34,689 nt of DNA from CAYMSA01 sp964392965 (GTDB taxonomy: Bacteria > Actinomycetota > Coriobacteriia > Anaerosomatales > Anaerosomataceae), in assembly GCA_964392965.1 (NCBI GenBank), contig CAYMSA010000011.1:1-34689 (forward strand), read 5' to 3'. A program made the position numbers and the translations under genes. The notes under the pieces are model-generated. The model was not told the origin of the DNA and ran no database searches. It was given only the letters and a program-made list of their open reading frames with translations. Numbering within the stretch: position 1 is the stretch's first letter; each line of letters opens with the position of its first letter. Positions 31,302 to 34,689 of the stretch are shown here, piece by piece.

Positions 31302-32504
31302 TTGGGCGCTAATCACGATACGGGACGGTCTGCGTCAGGCAGTCTGTGGTCGAAGTCCTTTGTCGTCATCATGCTCGAGAACTTCCTGTCCTCGGCTAGT
31401 CTCTACCTGATGATGGTCGTGACATCGAAGTACGCCATCGAGCAACTCGGTGCCTCACAGGCACTCGCGGGATGGGCGGGCGGCATCTTCATCGTAGGCG
31501 GCCTCATCGTTCGGCCCTTCTGCGGGCACTCCATGGACCGTCTCGGACGCAAGAGAATGCTGCTGCTCGGTGTGCTTGCGAGCCTGTGCGCGACGGCCCT
31601 GTACCCAGTCGTCCATGGGGTTCAGCCCCTCCTGATCGTGCGCCTCCTGCATGGCATAGCATCAGGTATCACGACAACCGCAGCCGCGACGATCGTGGCC
31701 GGCATCGTCCCGTCTGACAGATGGGGTGAGGGCATCGGTTACTACAGCCTCGGGCAGACGCTTGCCACGGCGACGGGGCCGTTCTTAGGCGTCTTCCTGA
31801 GCAGGGATGGTACTTACGGCGGTGTCTTCATAGTGGCGCTGGTGACCGCGACTCTGGGCGTTGCGCTTGTACCACTGTTGTCAGTCGAAGACGCAGGGCA
31901 TTCCTTGGCCCAGCGCCCACGATCTGCCACTCGACCGCGCCTGGACGGTCTCGTCGAGAGTTCGGTCGTGCCGATTTCGCTTGTGTGCATGGTGGTCTCG
32001 ACGTGTTATTCGAGCGTCGTGGCGTTCCTTGCCGTCTACTCTGCCGAGATCGACCTATCGGTGGCTGGCAGTCTGTTCTTCCTCGCGTACTCGGTTGCAG
32101 TGTTCGTGGCCAGACCTCTGGCAGGTCGCCGACTCGACCAGCGAGGTGACAACGCGATCATGTATCCCGCGCTCGTCGCGTTTGCAGTCGCTCTCGCGCT
32201 ACTCAGCCAGGCGAACAGTGGTGTGGCGCTGATCGCATCGGCGCTCTTCCTCGGCTGTGGTTCGGGAGTGGTGCGCTCGGGAGGGCAGGCAATCGCACTT
32301 AGCGTCGCTACCGTCCAGCGTGCTGCTCCTGCGACCGCCACCTTCCTCACGATCATGGACATCGGGATGAGCGTAGGCCCCACGCTCGCCGGCGCTCTGG
32401 TATCCGTGGCTGGTTACAGGGGGATGTACGCCGTGGCATCGATTCTGGCGTCTGGTAACGTTCTCCTGTACTACGTCCTCCACGGCAGAAGAGTCCGAGT
32501 CTGA
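31302..32504 (+). CDS. Major facilitator superfamily transporter
   Basis: A 400-residue, 12-helix secondary transporter. MFS motif A is present between helices 2 and 3 (GHSMDRLGRKR, about 75-85). Two six-helix halves are separated by a polar loop near residues 190-210. The TTG start at 31302 is favoured because AGGGGTGA lies about 5 nt upstream and it places only about 17 residues before helix 1; ATG 31371 would cut into helix 1. The substrate is not readable. The next genes encode a membrane LuxR-type regulator and a Tat lipoprotein, and the transporter probably serves the same substrate. Confidence 0.85.
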   Translation: MGANHDTGRSASGSLWSKSFVVIMLENFLSSASLYLMMVVTSKYAIEQLGASQALAGWAGGIFIVGGLIVRPFCGHSMDRLGRKRMLLLGVLASLCATALYPVVHGVQPLLIVRLLHGIASGITTTAAATIVAGIVPSDRWGEGIGYYSLGQTLATATGPFLGVFLSRDGTYGGVFIVALVTATLGVALVPLLSVEDAGHSLAQRPRSATRPRLDGLVESSVVPISLVCMVVSTCYSSVVAFLAVYSAEIDLSVAGSLFFLAYSVAVFVARPLAGRRLDQRGDNAIMYPALVAFAVALALLSQANSGVALIASALFLGCGSGVVRSGGQAIALSVATVQRAAPATATFLTIMDIGMSVGPTLAGALVSVAGYRGMYAVASILASGNVLLYYVLHGRRVRV

Positions 32505-32528
32505 CGCTCCTGCTCCGGGTCTGTGATC

Positions 32529-32549
32529 CACCGCCGCACCCCGGCGGTG
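32529..32549 (+). terminator. Hairpin after the MFS gene
   Basis: A perfect 8-bp stem CACCGCCG/CGGCGGTG with a 5-nt loop, 25 nt after the MFS stop. There is no T-run. Confidence 0.55.
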
Positions 32550-32800
32550 CGTTCGAGCACGGACTGCGTGATTCGTCCGCAGGTTCGTACGGGTCCAGGG
32601 AGTGGATCGTGGTGCGCATCACGGTGCCCCTCGGCACGCTTGTACGGCAGCCTGGACAGACAGGTTGCCGGTGCGGTACCAGTGGGCCTATTCCCGGATG
32701 GTGCTCCATGATGAATGGCGCGGTCGCGGCATCCGCGCGGCGTGAGGGCGCCATGCGCCGATGATTCTGATCGAGAAGCGGTATGGCCGAGTGGCTCAGT

Positions 32801-32823
32801 CGTGCTAACGTGCTAACGTAGCA
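32801..32823 (+). repeat. Tandem 8-mer and nested palindrome upstream of the LuxR gene
   Basis: CGTGCTAA occurs twice head to tail (32801-32808, 32809-32816). The second copy runs into TGCTA-ACG-TAGCA (32811-32823), a perfect 5+5 inverted repeat. It ends 7 nt before the AAGGAGG ribosome-binding site, a fitting place for an autoregulatory operator. Confidence 0.5.
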
Positions 32824-32846
32824 ATCACGAAGGAGGACACTCGCAT

Positions 32847-34298
32847 ATGGCTGCTGTGAGCGCCCGCCGATCGTCCCTCGCGTTAGCTGTTGTCGGCATG
32901 TCCTTCTACTGGCCTCTCCTCAGGCGGGAGCAGGCGCTGCTGTTCTCCGTTCATTCCGGAGCACGAGGTTCGTTGCCGTCCCTCGAGGCCCTTCCCTACG
33001 TGCTTCTGGGTGTCTTCGTGCTCGCCATCGTTCTGGGCAGACGGCGCGTTCCTGCAGGCCTTGGCAGGCCGAGGACGGTGGTGACCGTCTGTGCGGTCGC
33101 CACTCTCGTGAATCTGACGGTCCTGGTATGGCCCTCGACGGACATGGTGTTCGTGGCGCTGCAGGTTTTCAGGTCAGCGGCGTCCGCACTGTCTTTGCTG
33201 CTCTTGACCTATGCATGGGGGCAGTACTTCGCGTCGGATGGCAAGGTCGATCCGGCAGTGCCTCTCGCCGTGTCGTTCACGGTGAGCTTCGTGATACCGC
33301 TGATTGGCATGCTTCCTCAGCCCGCTGCGTACGTCGTTCCCGTCGTGGCACCGCTGTGCTCGGCTGTCGTCTGGTATGCGTGTGGACGTTCGATTCTCCT
33401 CGCCGATGACGATGGACGCCCGTCTTGCAGCGCACTGCCGATGAACACGGTCGGCCTCCTGACGGCCTTCCTGCTGTTGGGGGGACTCGTTCGTGGTGTG
33501 TTCTACTCAAGTGAGCTGTCGTCGTCGTTTGCTTCGGTAGTTCCGTGGTTGAGGGGTGTCTCTATCGGATTCTCGGTACTGATCGTTGTCGCATCGGGTC
33601 TCACCCGACGACGGGACACCCTCTTCGGAATCATGCTCACCGCACTCGCCGCGCTGTTCTTCGGGGGACTTTTCTGGGTGGCGGCTTTGAACTCCGTGGG
33701 CATATCCATCGGCGTTGCCGCTATCATCGCCGGCAGGACGTACTTCGGCTTCTTCCTCTTCACAACGCTCGTGCGCGAGAGCGCACGGAGGGGGGTCTCT
33801 CGCGCATGCGCCTTCGGGCTGTTCGCGGGCGTCGAGTCACTTTCCGGCGTGCTCACCTACGCCATCGTGCCGATTCTCGTATCTCATGTCGGAATCTCCT
33901 CCGAGGAACACATCGGTGTATATAGTCTCTTCATAGCGTTGATGCTGATCGTGTGCTGTTTCATCTTCTTCACGAGACGTGGAGCGCATCTCATAGAGGC
34001 GGAGGACCGGCCCGCTGTTGTGCTGCCCGATGAGGTCGCTGTCCGCGAACGCCTGGCCTTGCTGCATGAACTCACCGAGCGCGAAGCCGAGGTCCTGGTG
34101 TTGCTTGCCCACGGACACAACTACAAGAAGATCGGTGAGCTTCTCTATATCGCGCCCAACACGGTCCTCTCTCACACGAAGCGGATCTACAGGAAGATGG
34201 GTGTGCACAAGAAGCAACAACTCATCGACCTCTATGATGCAGCGACCTCTGAAGGGGATGGCTCGCGAGCAAGCGATTCGGCTCCGGATAGGTCGTAG
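32847..34298 (+). CDS. Membrane-spanning LuxR-type transcriptional regulator
   Basis: A 483-residue protein. Residues about 1-378 hold around 12 hydrophobic segments, resembling a transporter-like sensor. A LuxR/GerE helix-turn-helix follows at about 405-465 (LTEREAEVLVLLAHGHNYKKIGELLYI, then NTVLSHTKRIYRKMGVHKKQQLIDL). There is no receiver, PAS or autoinducer domain, so sensing must occur through the membrane part. The ATG has AAGGAGG at 32830-32836. This architecture is common in Coriobacteriia beside secreted flavin reductases and transporters. It probably controls its neighbours; the ligand is unknown. Confidence 0.88.
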   Translation: MAAVSARRSSLALAVVGMSFYWPLLRREQALLFSVHSGARGSLPSLEALPYVLLGVFVLAIVLGRRRVPAGLGRPRTVVTVCAVATLVNLTVLVWPSTDMVFVALQVFRSAASALSLLLLTYAWGQYFASDGKVDPAVPLAVSFTVSFVIPLIGMLPQPAAYVVPVVAPLCSAVVWYACGRSILLADDDGRPSCSALPMNTVGLLTAFLLLGGLVRGVFYSSELSSSFASVVPWLRGVSIGFSVLIVVASGLTRRRDTLFGIMLTALAALFFGGLFWVAALNSVGISIGVAAIIAGRTYFGFFLFTTLVRESARRGVSRACAFGLFAGVESLSGVLTYAIVPILVSHVGISSEEHIGVYSLFIALMLIVCCFIFFTRRGAHLIEAEDRPAVVLPDEVAVRERLALLHELTEREAEVLVLLAHGHNYKKIGELLYIAPNTVLSHTKRIYRKMGVHKKQQLIDLYDAATSEGDGSRASDSAPDRS

Positions 34299-34327
34299 TC
34301 GTCCACGCACAGCGTCTGGCTGGAACT

Positions 34328-34369
34328 CCCCAATTACTGGGCATCCGTCGAGGAGAGTGCCCCGATTAC
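34328..34369 (+). repeat. Paired direct repeats upstream of the Tat lipoprotein gene
   Basis: CCCCAATTAC (34328-34337) and CCCCGATTAC (34360-34369), differing at one base and spaced 32 bp start to start, about three helical turns. They lie 163-204 nt upstream of the next gene and are candidate regulator-binding sites. Confidence 0.4.
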
Positions 34370-34531
34370 CTGTGATGGCCAGGCGTTGCCGTCCCGTCAT
34401 AGTGGTGATGGTGCGGCGGGCGCCTGGGTGAACGGGAACGCCAGGCATCGAATCAGGAGGAGGGAGGCATAGAGCCCCATGCACCTCTGGATGAGAGAGT
34501 CCTCCGATGAGTGCGTGAGAGAGGAGATGCG

Positions 34532-34689
34532 ATGAGCGGAGAAGTGAATCGCAGGGAGTTCATTAAGGGTATGGCGCTTGGGACGGCAGGAGTGGGCTTG
34601 ACGGGTGCGCTCTTCGGCTGCACTGACGACGGCAACGGCGACAACGGCACCAACGGCGGCACCGCCGAGGTCACCTATCCCGAGGGCTT
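34532..34689 (+). CDS. Tat-exported lipoprotein, N-terminus only (3' partial)
   Basis: Only 52 codons are visible; the gene runs off the window. The start has a twin-arginine motif (NRREFIKG, residues 6-13), a hydrophobic stretch (MALGTAGVGLTGALFG) and a lipobox-like cysteine (ALFGC, Cys30). A Gly/Asn/Asp-rich linker follows and a folded domain seems to begin at AEVTYPEG. GAGGAG at 34521-34526 supports the ATG. The Tat signal implies export of a folded, probably cofactor-bearing protein. In related bacteria such genes beside membrane LuxR regulators often encode FAD-dependent fumarate-reductase-like enzymes, but that domain is not in view. Confidence 0.75.
   Translation, partial: MSGEVNRREFIKGMALGTAGVGLTGALFGCTDDGNGDNGTNGGTAEVTYPEG

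Larger units (their letters stand above)
32505..32846. other. Intergenic region upstream of the membrane LuxR gene
   Basis: 342 nt with no credible gene. It holds a terminator hairpin (32529-32549), a short tRNA-like string GGCCGAGTGGCT (32785-32796) without the rest of a tRNA, and tandem repeats at 32801-32816 just before the ribosome-binding site. Confidence 0.6.

Noticed and set aside
32523..32711. A 62-codon plus-strand frame between the MFS and LuxR genes
   Set aside because: It overlaps the terminator hairpin, has no ribosome-binding site and an odd Ser/Arg/Cys-rich product.
32781..32800. A tRNA-like string (GGCCGAGTGGCT) near the LuxR gene
   Set aside because: It resembles the D-arm region of a Leu or Ser tRNA, but no anticodon arm, T arm or acceptor pairing follows; at most a remnant.

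Overview
The window is GC-rich, densely coded DNA with Actinobacteria-like gene content. My best guess is an anaerobic, Coriobacteriia-related lineage. The reasons are the combination of an 11-subunit complex I without the NADH module, an Etf/membrane Fe-S module, a selenium-type gene set, and a membrane-spanning LuxR-type regulator beside a Tat lipoprotein. No rRNA or other phylogenetic marker was examined, so the taxonomy is inference. No insertion sequence, phage gene or CRISPR array was seen.

Layout. (1) 1-2683, plus strand: a YedE-type membrane protein (cut by the window start), a TusA-like protein, a DUF3343 Se/S-carrier-like protein and a ribokinase-fold protein. (2) 2781-3827: a signal peptide peptidase SppA. 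(3) 3995-8640: purC, a small membrane protein, purS, purQ and purL. (4) 8728-9270: a DUF4126 membrane protein, convergent with the next operon across a strong bidirectional terminator. (5) 9417-18942, minus strand: nuoA-B-C-D-H-I-J-K-L-M-N, tightly coupled. (6) 19272-23503, plus strand, divergent from nuo: etfB, etfA with an N-terminal ferredoxin domain, and a membrane Fe-S protein with two CCG domains. (7) 23616-29773: purF, a small membrane protein, purM, purN, a PabC/IlvE-like protein and purH, ending in a perfect 18-bp hairpin. (8) 29892-30704, minus strand: a small MscS-type channel. (9) 30957-31032: tRNA-Lys(UUU). (10) 31302-34689: an MFS transporter, a membrane LuxR-type regulator, and the start of a Tat-exported lipoprotein cut by the window end.

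How they fit together. The pur genes cover PRPP to IMP except purD, purE/K and purB, which must lie elsewhere. The central block is an energy island: a proton-pumping quinone reductase that probably takes electrons from ferredoxin or another non-NADH donor, and an Etf pathway probably feeding menaquinone. The right end looks like a sensing, transport and extracytoplasmic redox cassette with several operator-like repeats, and is the most open-ended part of the window.
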